Below are positions 27,590 through 36,885 of a stretch of DNA of 64,000 nt, piece after piece; position 1 is the first letter of the stretch; every line of letters starts with the position of its first letter. The position numbers and the translations under genes were made by a program. Source of the stretch: Aquitalea magnusonii (lineage in GTDB: Bacteria; Pseudomonadota; Gammaproteobacteria; Burkholderiales; Chromobacteriaceae); assembly GCF_002217795.2 (NCBI RefSeq), contig NZ_AP018823.1, forward strand, positions 1,240,001 through 1,304,000. The letters are read 5' to 3'. Under the pieces are notes generated by a model. The model did not search any database. It was not told the origin of the DNA and saw only the letters and a list, made by a program, of their open reading frames with translations.

Positions 27590-27639
27590 ACTTGCAAATT
27601 GCAAGTTAATGCTAAGACCTAAACTTGTAAAATGCAAGT
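27590..27639. promoter_or_regulatory. Twin HxlR-type operators
   Basis: ACTTGCAAATTGCAAGT (27590-27606) is a perfect 8-1-8 palindrome. ACTTGTAAAATGCAAGT (27623-27639) is a near copy with two changed positions, 33 bp away centre to centre, about three helical turns. They lie between the hydrolase and hxlR genes. Two in-phase sites suggest cooperative dimer binding by HxlR. Confidence 0.75.
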
Positions 27640-27660
27640 GACTTATCTAGAATTTTGTAC

Positions 27661-28050
27661 ATGAAAAATGAAAACCCGACTCCCGCCTGCCCTGAGGGGT
27701 ATCGTTCCACCTGCCCGATCGCCAATGTGCTTGATATCGTTGGTGACAAATGGACGCTACTTGTCGTGCGTGATTTGTTGCTTGCCGGAAAACATCGCTA
27801 TGGAGAATTCCAGTCTTCACCTGAGGCCATCCCGACCAACATCCTGGCTGACAGGTTGAAACGTCTGGAAGCAGCCGGCCTGGTCAAAAAAGAGTTTTAT
27901 CAAGACAAACCGCCACGTGCGGAGTACTTCATCACGCCCAAAGGGGCAGATTTGGCTGGCGTATTGCAATCGCTGGCTCAGTGGGGGCAGAAGCACATAC
28001 CCGGGGTCGTTACCCCCGAGCATTTCTGCCAACCTGAAATAAGAGAATGA
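27661..28050 (+). CDS. HxlR-family regulator
   Basis: 129 aa from ATG 27661. The protein is one winged-helix HxlR domain: CPIANVLDIVGDKWTLLVVRDLL, FQSSPEAIPTNILADRLKRLEAAGLVKK and the wing PPRAEYFITPKG. HxlR members sense aldehydes, quinones or disulphide stress, often through a near-N-terminal cysteine; here Cys lies in ACPEGYRSTCPIA. It probably represses or activates the divergent hydrolase-SDR-SDR-MFS genes from the twin operators just upstream. Confidence 0.92.
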   Translation: MKNENPTPACPEGYRSTCPIANVLDIVGDKWTLLVVRDLLLAGKHRYGEFQSSPEAIPTNILADRLKRLEAAGLVKKEFYQDKPPRAEYFITPKGADLAGVLQSLAQWGQKHIPGVVTPEHFCQPEIRE

Positions 28051-28190
28051 ACAAGCCGGTATGCAGGCCGGTGTCTCTGGCTGCACCTGCAATGTTCTTC
28101 AGGGTGAAATGGCGTGACTGAACAGCTTGTATCTCAGGCTGACAAGACAGCAGGGTAGTGCCAGGTGTGTGCTACGCCACCTGCAGGAAA

Positions 28191-28226
28191 CCAAAGAAGC
28201 TGCACCGCCCGGTGCAGCTTCTTTGG
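28191..28226. terminator. Long hairpin between hxlR and RND genes
   Basis: CCAAAGAAGCTGCACCG (28191-28207) pairs perfectly with 28210-28226, a 17-bp stem with a 2-base loop between convergent genes. A bidirectional transcription stop is the natural reading. Confidence 0.8.
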
Positions 28227-28241
28227 TATTGGCCGCTTGTC

Positions 28242-31200
28242 TCAGCTGACTTGTGCAACCGGTTTGATTTTGAACCAGATGGAATACATGGCTGGCAGGA
28301 ATACAAGCGTCAGGATGGTTCCTGCGAATGTTCCGCCAATCAGTGTATAGGCCAGGGTTCCCCAGAACACTGAGTGCGTCAACGGAATGAACGCCAGGAT
28401 GGCTGCCAGGGCGGTCAGGATGACGGGACGCGCACGCTGTACGGTTGCTTCCACGACAGACCTGAACGGGTCTAGCCCTGCGTGCTCGTTTTCCCGGATC
28501 TGTCCTATCAAGATCAATGTGTTGCGCATCAGGATGCCTGAAAGTGCAATCAATCCGACCAGTGCGTTAATTCCGAAAGGCTGCCGGAACAGCAAGAGCG
28601 TCGGGACCACGCCAATCAAGCCAAGTGGACTGGTCAGGAACACCATCACCATGGCGGATAGCGAGCGCACCTGGAGAATGATGATGAAAAGCGTCGCCGC
28701 CAGCATGATGGGGAACAAGGGCATCATGGCTGCGGTAGCCTTGCCTGATTCTTCTACCGATCCGGCTTCCTCGATGTGATAGCCACTTGGCAACGTGACA
28801 ATCATCGGCTGCAGCTGTCTGGTGATGGCTGCTGATACATCGGGCGGCTGCAAGCCATCGGCAATGTCGCCCCGTACCGTGATGGTGGGCACGCGGTCGC
28901 GTCTGCGCAGAATCGGCTCCTCCATGCGCATTTCAATCTTGCCTACTTGTGATAGCGGAATGCGTTCACCGTGCATGCCAACCAAGGTAAAGGCGTTGAT
29001 TCTGGCCGGGTCCAGACGCGTATTGCCTGCAGAACGTGCCACTACCTGAACCGTGCGGATATCTTCGCGTACCGCAGTGACAGGCACCCCCTGAAGGAAA
29101 AACTGTAGTTGCTGGGCCACTGCGCTGGAGCTAAGCCCCAGTGCTTGCAACCGGTCTTGTTGCAAGGTGAAGTGCAGGGTCGGGACGCGAACTCCCCAAT
29201 CGGTGTTGACCGTGCGCATCATCGGGCTGGATTCCAGTACCTGACGTACCTGGTCGGCAATCCCGCGCAATTTGTCCGGATCAGGACCAGAAACGCGGTA
29301 AGCAACCGGGAATGGTGAGTAGGGCCCAAAAATCAGCTGGGTGACACGCAAGCGCGCTTCAGGTGCCAGACCTGCGGCGATGGCTTGGCGTAACTTCTGT
29401 TTCAGCTCATCACGTTCAAGCTGGTTATCGGTACGCACCACGATCTTGGCAAATGAGGGATCCGGGAGTTCAGGCCCCATGGCCAGATAGAAGCGGGGAG
29501 CACCTTGACCAATATAGGAGGTGACGATTCTGGCTTCCTTTTGTCTGGAGAGCCATGCTTCAACCTTGGCAGTGGCGGAGCTGGTTTGTGATATGGCTGT
29601 GCCATACGGCATTTGTACTTCAATCAGCACTTCCGGCCGGTCAGAAACAGGAAAGAATTGCTTCTTCACCAATGCCATGCCGAGTATGGAAACCACAAAC
29701 AAGCCAATCACTCCGCCAGCGACTATCCATTTGCGGCCGATGACGCGTCCCAGAAGCATGCGGAAGCGGTTATAGCGTGGCGTGTCGTAAATGGCGGCAT
29801 GCCCACCTTCAACCTTCTTGAAATCAGGCAGCAGCTTGACGCCCAGATAGGGGGTGAATACCACGGCAACCACCCACGAGGCGATAAGCGCGATACCGAC
29901 AATCCAGAACATATTGCTGGTGTATTCCCCCGCAGACGATCTGGCGAAACCATTGGGCATGAAGCCCACCGCAGTGACCAGGGTGCCGGACAGCATGGGT
30001 GCTGCCGTGTGACTCCAGGCATAGGCGGAAGCAGCAATCCGGCCATAGCCTTCTTCCATTTTGACCACCATCATTTCAATGGCAATGATGGCGTCGTCCA
30101 CCAGCAGGCCAAGTGCCAGAATCAGTGAGCCAAGGGTGATGCGGTCAAAATTTTTGCCGGTTGCCGCCATCACCACAAAGACGACCGCCAGTGTCAGTGG
30201 CACTGCCGCTGCCACCACCAGGCCGACACGCCAGCCCATGCTCATGAAACTGACCAGCATCACCACCAGCAGGGCGACCAGGAACTTGATCATGAATTCG
30301 CCAACTGCGCTGTGGATGTTTACCGCCTGGTCGGTAACCTTGGACAGGCTCATGCCCAGCGGTTGTTCCGCATTGATGGCATTGACTTCGCTATCGAGCG
30401 CTTTGCCCAGATCCAGGCCATTCCAGCCGTCGCGCATCACGACGCCCAATAGCAAGGCCGGCTCCCCGCCGTTACGGATCATGAAGGTGGCAGGATCTTC
30501 ATAACCGTGTTTTACGGTGGCAATGTCAGACAGCTTCAGCGTACGGCCTTGTGCAATTACCGGGGTGTCACGAATTTTCTGTAACTGGTTGAAGGCACCA
30601 TCCAGGCGGATGAATATTTCAGGTCCCTTGGTTTCGACTGAACCGGCAGGTGTCAGCGCATTCTGGTTGTTAAGCGCAGTGAATACATCCTGTGGGCTGA
30701 TTCCCAGGGTAGCCAGGCGATCGTGGGAGAGCTCGATATAGATCCGCTCTGCCTGTTCTCCAATGATATTGACCTTTTTGACCCCGGCCACATGCAGCAG
30801 GCGCTGACGCAGGGTTTCTGCATCCCTGGCCAGTACGCGTTGCGGCTCGCCTTTGGCCTTCAGGGCAAACAAGGCGAAGGTTACATCCGAATACTCATCA
30901 TTCAGAAAGGGGCCCATGACGCCGGAAGGAAGGTTCTGAACTTCATCTCCAACTTTTTTCCGTGCCTGGTAAAACTCCTCTTTTACTTCTGAAGGAGGCG
31001 TGCTATCCAGCAAGGTCAGCGTTGTGAATGCCAGTCCGGGGCGTGTGTAGGTTTCAGTCCGGTCGTACCAGCGCAGTTCCTGCAGGCGTTTTTCGATTTT
31101 TTCCGCCACCTGGTCTTGCATCTCTTGTGCTGTAGCGCCTGGCCAGGCGGTGACAATCGTCATCACCTTGACGGTAAAGGCAGGGTCTTCTGCTCTGCCC

Positions 31201-31310
31201 AGTTTAAGAAACGAGACCAGCCCTGCCAGTGAGATCAGGATGATCAGGAACAGTGTAATGGCACGCTCACGTACTGCCAGAGCCGACAAATTGAATCGAC
31301 TGTCGCTCAT
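28242..31310 (-). CDS. RND efflux pump, inner-membrane permease
   Basis: 1022 aa, typical HAE1-like RND length. The N-terminus FNLSALAVRERAITLFLIILISLAGLVSFLKLGRAEDP matches the TriC/MexK-like branch. Two large periplasmic loops follow TM1 and TM7; the TM4 segment GSLILALGLLVDDAIIAIEMMVVKMEEG carries the proton-relay aspartate pair. It works as a trimer that takes substrates from the periplasm or outer leaflet. Its ATG overlaps the adaptor stop by 4 bases. With the lipoprotein adaptor and outer-membrane channel in this locus, the tripartite pump is complete. Confidence 0.93.
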   Translation of the reverse strand: MSDSRFNLSALAVRERAITLFLIILISLAGLVSFLKLGRAEDPAFTVKVMTIVTAWPGATAQEMQDQVAEKIEKRLQELRWYDRTETYTRPGLAFTTLTLLDSTPPSEVKEEFYQARKKVGDEVQNLPSGVMGPFLNDEYSDVTFALFALKAKGEPQRVLARDAETLRQRLLHVAGVKKVNIIGEQAERIYIELSHDRLATLGISPQDVFTALNNQNALTPAGSVETKGPEIFIRLDGAFNQLQKIRDTPVIAQGRTLKLSDIATVKHGYEDPATFMIRNGGEPALLLGVVMRDGWNGLDLGKALDSEVNAINAEQPLGMSLSKVTDQAVNIHSAVGEFMIKFLVALLVVMLVSFMSMGWRVGLVVAAAVPLTLAVVFVVMAATGKNFDRITLGSLILALGLLVDDAIIAIEMMVVKMEEGYGRIAASAYAWSHTAAPMLSGTLVTAVGFMPNGFARSSAGEYTSNMFWIVGIALIASWVVAVVFTPYLGVKLLPDFKKVEGGHAAIYDTPRYNRFRMLLGRVIGRKWIVAGGVIGLFVVSILGMALVKKQFFPVSDRPEVLIEVQMPYGTAISQTSSATAKVEAWLSRQKEARIVTSYIGQGAPRFYLAMGPELPDPSFAKIVVRTDNQLERDELKQKLRQAIAAGLAPEARLRVTQLIFGPYSPFPVAYRVSGPDPDKLRGIADQVRQVLESSPMMRTVNTDWGVRVPTLHFTLQQDRLQALGLSSSAVAQQLQFFLQGVPVTAVREDIRTVQVVARSAGNTRLDPARINAFTLVGMHGERIPLSQVGKIEMRMEEPILRRRDRVPTITVRGDIADGLQPPDVSAAITRQLQPMIVTLPSGYHIEEAGSVEESGKATAAMMPLFPIMLAATLFIIILQVRSLSAMVMVFLTSPLGLIGVVPTLLLFRQPFGINALVGLIALSGILMRNTLILIGQIRENEHAGLDPFRSVVEATVQRARPVILTALAAILAFIPLTHSVFWGTLAYTLIGGTFAGTILTLVFLPAMYSIWFKIKPVAQVS

Positions 31311-32422
31311 GGCTTCACTCCTTCTGCTGTAGTGCCAGTCGCGGTACTTGCCACCTTGACCTGCTCTCCTTCGTGGAGCAGGTGGGCACCAAGCGCCACG
31401 ATGCGATTGCCGCGATTGATGCCTCCCGTTACGCGGGCTCCGTCGTCATCAAGCTTGAGAATGGTGACCGGACGCCACGAAACCTTGGCCGGATGACCAT
31501 CAACAACCCATACGCCCGGCCCTTTGCCCGCATCAAACAGTGCGCTGATGGGGACTTGCAAGCCTGCATTGCCAGTGGTCCGGCCTTCCGGGATCCGGAT
31601 GGTTACCGTCGCTCCCAGGGGGGCGTTGGCCAGCTCCCCATCCAGCACATAACGTGCCTCGAAGGTGCGTGTTACGCGGTCTGCCGTCTCAGAGAGCTGA
31701 CGCAGTTTTGCCGGTACATTGACATCATCCTTGCCGAACAGCGTGGCTTGTGCGACAGAGCCAACGGCGGGACGTATGGTTTCCGGCAACTGAATCAGCG
31801 CTTCCCTGCGACCTGCGTGCGCGATGCGCACGACGGGTTGTCCTGCATTAACCACCTGGCCCGGCTCTGCCAGCGTTTCCATCACCACGCCATCTCCGTC
31901 TGCGATCAGCTCGGCATAACGGCTGGCATTCTTGGCAACGTCTGCCTGTGCTTCTGCTGCGCTCAGCTGTGCTTTTGCAGCATCGGCTGCTGCTTTTATC
32001 TGGTCGTAGGCTGAAGCTGAAATGGCACCTGTTCCACGTAACTCGCGATAGCGGATTTCATCCTGGGCAGTCTGCTGTGCCCGTGCCCGTGCTGCAGATA
32101 CCGTTTCTTGCTGTGCGTTGGCGGCAAGCCGCAGATCGATAGGGTCTATCCGCATCAGCACCTGGCCGCGCCTGACGATTTGGCCGGTGTCAACAAGACG
32201 TTCCGATACCTTGCCCGCAACACGGAATCCAAGATCGCTCTGTATCCGGGCGGCGATGGTTCCGGTGAAAGTGCGTGCGTCAGGGACGCTTTCCTGAACA
32301 AGCGTTGTGCGTACCAAGGGTGTATTGGTACGAGGGTCTGTCTGTGCTTCTTCGCCGCAAGCGACCAGGGCAAACGGCAATGCGCAGATGAGAGTTGAGA
32401 TGGTGAGGCGATGCCGGGGCAT
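31307..32422 (-). CDS. RND periplasmic adaptor (membrane-fusion) lipoprotein
   Basis: 371 aa. The signal ends in a lipobox FALVAC, so the mature protein is anchored as a lipoprotein. Lipoyl/barrel-sandwich halves FRVAGKVSERLVDTGQIVRRGQVLMRIDP and DGDGVVMETLAEPGQVVNAGQPVVRIA flank an alpha-hairpin (about 105-165, Ala/Gln-rich), followed by the beta-barrel domain. It links permease to outer-membrane channel. First gene of the minus-strand operon, read from a promoter region with a TetR operator (32467-32491). Confidence 0.93.
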   Translation of the reverse strand: MPRHRLTISTLICALPFALVACGEEAQTDPRTNTPLVRTTLVQESVPDARTFTGTIAARIQSDLGFRVAGKVSERLVDTGQIVRRGQVLMRIDPIDLRLAANAQQETVSAARARAQQTAQDEIRYRELRGTGAISASAYDQIKAAADAAKAQLSAAEAQADVAKNASRYAELIADGDGVVMETLAEPGQVVNAGQPVVRIAHAGRREALIQLPETIRPAVGSVAQATLFGKDDVNVPAKLRQLSETADRVTRTFEARYVLDGELANAPLGATVTIRIPEGRTTGNAGLQVPISALFDAGKGPGVWVVDGHPAKVSWRPVTILKLDDDGARVTGGINRGNRIVALGAHLLHEGEQVKVASTATGTTAEGVKP

Positions 32423-32466
32423 GAAAGTCCCTTTGACGAAATAATCGGGACTTTCAGTATTATTCT

Positions 32467-32491
32467 TGTGACTAATTTAGTCAATAGTCAC
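32467..32491. promoter_or_regulatory. TetR operator before the RND adaptor gene
   Basis: GTGACTA, 10 bases, TAGTCACT. The same arrangement and spacing recur at 33163-33188 on the other side of the tetR gene. It lies 45 bases upstream of the adaptor start. Binding by the local TetR protein is inferred. Confidence 0.7.
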
Positions 32492-32506
32492 TATCGTATT
32501 GAGCAG

Positions 32507-33124
32507 CTATGGTGCCAGGCTGCGCAGTACCAGACTCGACAGGTGTGCAGGTGCTTCTTCGGTGTTGTCGAAGTTGTACTGCAAGATAAGCGGGTGCAGA
32601 TAGGGATGCAGGACCAGATAAATTGCTTTGGCCGTTTCATCCAGAGGTGTTTTGCGTTCAAAGTCGCCATTGAGTCGACCTTGTTGCAGGATATCTCGCA
32701 GCAAGCCTTGAATACGTTGTTCGTATGCAACGGTGGCGGCCCAGCGTTCACCTGCAGCAGAGGCAGCTATTTCATACAGCTTCCGGTCCTGGAAAAACAG
32801 CCTGAGGCTTGATTTTACGATGGTCTTGAACATCCGGCGCAGCTTCTCCGGTGCGCCTTCGGCTTCGTCTACTGCTGCCCGGACATCATTTTCGATTTCA
32901 AGCAGGCAGTTGGCGCAGATCATCTCTCCAATGGCTTGCTTGGACTCGAAAAACTTGTAGATATAAGCCTTTGAGAAGCCGATGGCCTTGGCAAGGTCGG
33001 ATACGGTTGTCTTTTCGTACCCATAGAGACTGAAGTGCTCGGTGGCAGCGGCCACGATTTGATTGCGTACTTCGTGATCAGCCGGGCCTCGGGAGGCCGC
33101 GGTGGAGGCTTGTGTATTTTTCAT
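32507..33124 (-). CDS. TetR-family repressor of the RND pump
   Basis: 205 aa from ATG 33124 (MKNTQASTAASRGPADHEV); the frame runs 21 codons further but that part overlaps the operator. HTH: RNQIVAAATEHFSLYGYEKTTVSDLAKAIGFSKAYIYKFFESKQAIG. The helical C-terminal domain binds the inducer. It sits between the adaptor gene and the divergent outer-membrane channel gene, with matching inverted repeats on both flanks, so it probably represses itself, the pump operon and the channel together. Confidence 0.92.
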   Translation of the reverse strand: MKNTQASTAASRGPADHEVRNQIVAAATEHFSLYGYEKTTVSDLAKAIGFSKAYIYKFFESKQAIGEMICANCLLEIENDVRAAVDEAEGAPEKLRRMFKTIVKSSLRLFFQDRKLYEIAASAAGERWAATVAYEQRIQGLLRDILQQGRLNGDFERKTPLDETAKAIYLVLHPYLHPLILQYNFDNTEEAPAHLSSLVLRSLAP

Positions 33125-33162
33125 GAGGCATAGCTTACACAGGGGCCCCAAAATTGACAATG

Positions 33163-33188
33163 AGTGACTATTATGTATTATGGTCACT
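33163..33188. promoter_or_regulatory. TetR operator before the outer-membrane channel gene
   Basis: AGTGACTA, 10 bases, TGGTCACT, one mismatch from perfect. It lies 39 bases from the tetR start and 29 bases from the channel start, so one site can cover both promoters. Confidence 0.7.
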
Positions 33189-33216
33189 ATAGTTCACCCT
33201 GATTTGGAGTCGGCCC

Positions 33217-34662
33217 GTGTTGATTAAGCATCCTCTTGCCTTGTTCATGGCAGCCAGTCTGCTTGCTGGTTGTGCAGTTGGTCCTGATTATGTCCGGCCC
33301 AAAATATCGCTTCCTGACCACTACATTGGCGCTGGCTCGGCCGCACAGCAGCAGGCTGCTGCCAATACTGACCTGACAGCATGGTGGACTGCGTTCGAGG
33401 ATCAGCAACTGAGTCGATATGTCTCGCTGGCATTGGCGCAGAATCTCGACCTTGCACAGGCATCCGCCCGCGTAGTGCAAGCACGGGCGGGACTGGGGGC
33501 CGCCAATGCTGCGCTGATGCCTTCTGGAAACATCAGCGGACAAGCCGGCAGGGCTTACCAGTCAGTGGAAACGCCCCTGGGACAGGTCTTGAATGCACAA
33601 CCCGGCTTTAACCGCTTTGGCAACGATTACGAGGTCAATCTGGGGGCAAGCTGGGAAGTTGACTTGTTTGGTGGATTGCGACGCAGCCGGGAAGCAGCAT
33701 TGGCAGAGTACCAGGCCTCGGAAGCAGGTGCTGCCGCTGCTCGTCTGGCAGTAGCGGCCCAGACTGCCGACATCTACATCAGTATCCGTGGATTGCAAAC
33801 CCGCCTTGATATCGCGCGGCGACAGGTACAGAAACAGCAAGAACTGCTTGGCAAGATTCAGCTTCTTTACAGCAAAGGATTGGCTCCCGAACTGCAGGTG
33901 GATCAAGCAGAAGGGGTGCTGGCTCAAGTAAAGTCTTCCGTACCTGTTCTCGAAACCGGGCTGGATGCTGCGATGAATGCACTTGATGTGATGCTGGCGT
34001 CCCCCCCCGGTACCCATCGTGCAGAGCTGGCCGTCATGAGTGATATTCCGGTTGCCCCTCGCATCAGCACTTCTGAAACGCCAGGTGAATTGCTGCGACG
34101 GAGGCCGGATCTCATCGTGGCGGAGCGCCGGCTGGCTGCAGCGAGTGCACGGATTGGCGTTGCCATTGCCGAGTACTATCCCAAGCTCTCCATGACCGGC
34201 CTTGTTGGCAGTGCAACGGCCGTGTCCTCCGGTAATGTGTTTACCAGTGGTGCCAGCCAGGCTACAGGTATGCTGGGGCTTCGCTGGCGCTTGTTCGACT
34301 TTGGCCGGATCAATGCCCAGATTGATCAAGCCAGGGGGCAGGAAGCGGAGATGCTGGCGGCTTATCGACTGGCCGCGCTCCATGCTGCAGAAGATGTGGA
34401 AAACGCCTACTCGGCACTGGCCAAGCGGGAAGAGCAGTCTGCAGTCCTCAAGCGAGGGGTCTATTCCCTTGGCCGGGCCCGGTCAGCGTCTTTTGCGGCT
34501 TATCAAAGCGGGCTGGTCAGTCTGATTGAGGTACTGCAGGCAGATGAAAGCCTGCTCAGTGCCTCCGATGCCGAGGCCCAGGCACGCACAGAAGCGGCAC
34601 GTGCAGCAGTTGCAGCATTCAAAGCATTGGGTGGTGGCTGGACTCCATCAGTCAATGGATGA
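33217..34662 (+). CDS. RND outer-membrane channel, NodT family
   Basis: 481 aa with a GTG start behind a GGAG site. The lipoprotein signal ends LLAGCAVGPDYVRP, the hallmark of NodT/OprM factors. Two OEP repeats follow; LLRRRPDLIVAERRLAAASARIGVAIAEYYPKLS is the repeat-2 signature. It forms the trimeric channel-tunnel through the outer membrane and periplasm for the neighbouring adaptor and permease. It is divergently transcribed from tetR, an uncommon split of an otherwise contiguous pump operon. Confidence 0.93.
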   Translation: MLIKHPLALFMAASLLAGCAVGPDYVRPKISLPDHYIGAGSAAQQQAAANTDLTAWWTAFEDQQLSRYVSLALAQNLDLAQASARVVQARAGLGAANAALMPSGNISGQAGRAYQSVETPLGQVLNAQPGFNRFGNDYEVNLGASWEVDLFGGLRRSREAALAEYQASEAGAAAARLAVAAQTADIYISIRGLQTRLDIARRQVQKQQELLGKIQLLYSKGLAPELQVDQAEGVLAQVKSSVPVLETGLDAAMNALDVMLASPPGTHRAELAVMSDIPVAPRISTSETPGELLRRRPDLIVAERRLAAASARIGVAIAEYYPKLSMTGLVGSATAVSSGNVFTSGASQATGMLGLRWRLFDFGRINAQIDQARGQEAEMLAAYRLAALHAAEDVENAYSALAKREEQSAVLKRGVYSLGRARSASFAAYQSGLVSLIEVLQADESLLSASDAEAQARTEAARAAVAAFKALGGGWTPSVNG

Positions 34663-34742
34663 CACCACTATCTGCACTGCATGTCTGTCATTTTCTGGTT
34701 CATACCGCATTACAGAGCATAGATCTGACCGAGGAAACCGCT

Positions 34743-35696
34743 ATGGATTTATCGCAGCGTACGCGTTCGGTACTGTCTTTTGTCAATACCGTGGACGCCG
34801 GTAGCTTTACGGCGGCTGCCCGGAAATTGGGTGTCTCCAATGCCACAGTCAGCAAGAATGTGGCGGGGCTTGAGCAGGCATTGGGCGTACGGCTGCTTAA
34901 CCGTACCACACGCAAGTTGAGCCTGACCAAAGAAGGCGCTGCCTTTTTGCAGCAGGCACGCCTGGCCTTGGATTCACAGGATTCTTCCGCCGATGCCATT
35001 GGGCAGGATAAGAATGCAATCAGCGGAAAGCTTCGTATGTTGAGTACGGTTGCCTTTGGCCGTGAGCATCTGCTGCCAGCCTTGTCCGACTTGCTTGCCA
35101 GCCATCCGCAACTGGCAATCGACATTGATTTTGACGACCGGGTCGTGGATGTGGCTGAGGGTGGCTACGATATCGTGATACGCGGCAGCCATATTGAGGA
35201 TGCAAGCTTGATTGCCAGACCTATCTGTCATCTGCAGATGGTTCTGGTGGCATCACCGGCTTATCTTGCTCAGGCTGGTGTACCGCAAACATTGGCAGAG
35301 CTTGTCAGTCACCGCTTGATTACAAGGCGCTTTTCCGCGGGTAAGGTTTGCCCCTGGATGTTCCGGGAGCGGGATGACGAAATTCACACGCTGGATATTG
35401 CCCACAGCAGCTTGACCCTGTCATCGCCTGAGCTAATGACTGAAGCAGCTGTCCGGCATATGGGCATTACGCAAGTAGCGGTACAGCATGCATGGCCTTA
35501 TCTTGAACGCGGACAGTTGAAGGTCCTGTTACTGGGCAAGCACGACCCGGGGCCTTGTCAGCTTGTAATGCAATACCACCATCGTGCGTTGATCTCCCCC
35601 CGCATCAAGGCTTGCATAGACCACTTGTCGAGCAGGTTTTCCGATATTCATGCACAGAATGTCGCTATGGATGTACTTGAACAGTACTCTGGTTGA
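34743..35696 (+). CDS. LysR-family transcriptional regulator
   Basis: 317 aa from ATG 34743 (MDLSQRTRSVLSFVNTVDAGSF). HTH: FTAAARKLGVSNATVSKNVAGLEQALG, then NRTTRKLSLTKEG; effector domain has DVAEGGYDIVIRGSHIEDASL. It belongs to the CrgA-like LysR group. It lies 80 bases downstream of the outer-membrane channel gene on the same strand; the target is not obvious. Full length. Confidence 0.9.
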   Translation: MDLSQRTRSVLSFVNTVDAGSFTAAARKLGVSNATVSKNVAGLEQALGVRLLNRTTRKLSLTKEGAAFLQQARLALDSQDSSADAIGQDKNAISGKLRMLSTVAFGREHLLPALSDLLASHPQLAIDIDFDDRVVDVAEGGYDIVIRGSHIEDASLIARPICHLQMVLVASPAYLAQAGVPQTLAELVSHRLITRRFSAGKVCPWMFRERDDEIHTLDIAHSSLTLSSPELMTEAAVRHMGITQVAVQHAWPYLERGQLKVLLLGKHDPGPCQLVMQYHHRALISPRIKACIDHLSSRFSDIHAQNVAMDVLEQYSG

Positions 35697-35867
35697 CGAG
35701 CAGTGCATGGAATGTATTGTGTGGCAGGCCGCTCAATTCGGTACCGGGAATTGTCTTGTCCATATTCCCGGAAGCTGGCAGCAATGCCGGACTGAACTAC
35801 CCTTGAGTGCAAGTGTTTGAACATGCGGTTGCGGATGCTGCGACACCAGGCCATCCCCGCCATCCGC

Positions 35868-36770
35868 TTATTCTGTCTTTCCTGTTTTTTCAGCCAGTTG
35901 CCACAGCAGTGTTTGTCGCGCATGTGCCACGCGTGGCTTGCGTAATTTACTTGGCAGCCAGATCAGGTAGTAGCGGATTTCCGTGTGGCCCAGCGGAGGG
36001 GCTATTTCCTCCAGCTCGCCACTTTGCAAATGTGATTTGCACAAATAGTGCGGCAGCAGCGTCCAGCCAAACCCCTGGCTGAGAAGGCTGCGCAAGCCGC
36101 GCAGATCCTGACCGGTCAGTGCCGGGATAAGCCCTGGTGCATGAATGCGGTTTTTCTCCAGCCAGTGGTCAATCAGGGAGCGCTCCAGATTGTAGGCGAG
36201 CAAGGGTTCAGCCTGCAGCGCCACTCCCAGATCTTTGGCAGTTCTCAGCCGTCGGGCAACTTCTGGCGCGGCGACCAGCATAATCCGGTCACTCAGTATC
36301 AGCTCTCCCTTCAGCCGGGTATCCGTGACTGGATGAGCAGAGACGCCCAGGTCGTAGTGTTCCTCCAGCAGCATCTGCGTCACCATCGGCCCATCGCCAG
36401 CATGCAGTCGTACACGAATGTCCTCTTGGAGCAAGGGAACGAGGGCAGGGGCCAGCTTTTCCGCCAGGAAGTCGGCATGACCGATGATATGCAGATTGCC
36501 TGCGATATCGGCCGAGCGTGCCCGCGCCGTGGACAGGGCCGCCTCTGCCGCATCCAGCTTGTCGCCGATATCTGCAGCCAGCTCATCTGCCGCAGCAGTC
36601 GGCAGCACGCCCTGGCTTTGCCTTTCAAACAAGGGCCGCCCGATGGCAACTTCCAGACCGGCTATATGTTGCGACACCGCCGGCTGGGTCAGGTTAAGGC
36701 TTCTGGCGGCGCCACTGATCGAGTGCTGGCGGTACACCTCGATAAAGGTTCTGAGACGAACGAGCGACAT
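35868..36770 (-). CDS. LysR-family transcriptional regulator next to ohr
   Basis: 300 aa from ATG 36770 (MSLVRLRTFIEVYRQHSI). HTH: SGAARSLNLTQPAVSQHIAGLEVAIG, then FERQSQGVLPTAA; the effector domain follows. It is divergent from an Ohr peroxidase gene, an aldehyde dehydrogenase and a DJ-1-like gene. ohr is normally controlled by the MarR-type OhrR; here no OhrR is in sight, so this LysR is the likely regulator, an uncommon pairing. Confidence 0.9.
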   Translation of the reverse strand: MSLVRLRTFIEVYRQHSISGAARSLNLTQPAVSQHIAGLEVAIGRPLFERQSQGVLPTAAADELAADIGDKLDAAEAALSTARARSADIAGNLHIIGHADFLAEKLAPALVPLLQEDIRVRLHAGDGPMVTQMLLEEHYDLGVSAHPVTDTRLKGELILSDRIMLVAAPEVARRLRTAKDLGVALQAEPLLAYNLERSLIDHWLEKNRIHAPGLIPALTGQDLRGLRSLLSQGFGWTLLPHYLCKSHLQSGELEEIAPPLGHTEIRYYLIWLPSKLRKPRVAHARQTLLWQLAEKTGKTE

Positions 36771-36885
36771 GGCTTGCCCATAAAAAAAATTATACCCCTG
36801 CCAAAATACCCTTGTTGGCGGCCAGATACCAGTCTCCCCTATGATTTCCCCATCGCAGAAATGCACACCAATCAAGGGGATAACC

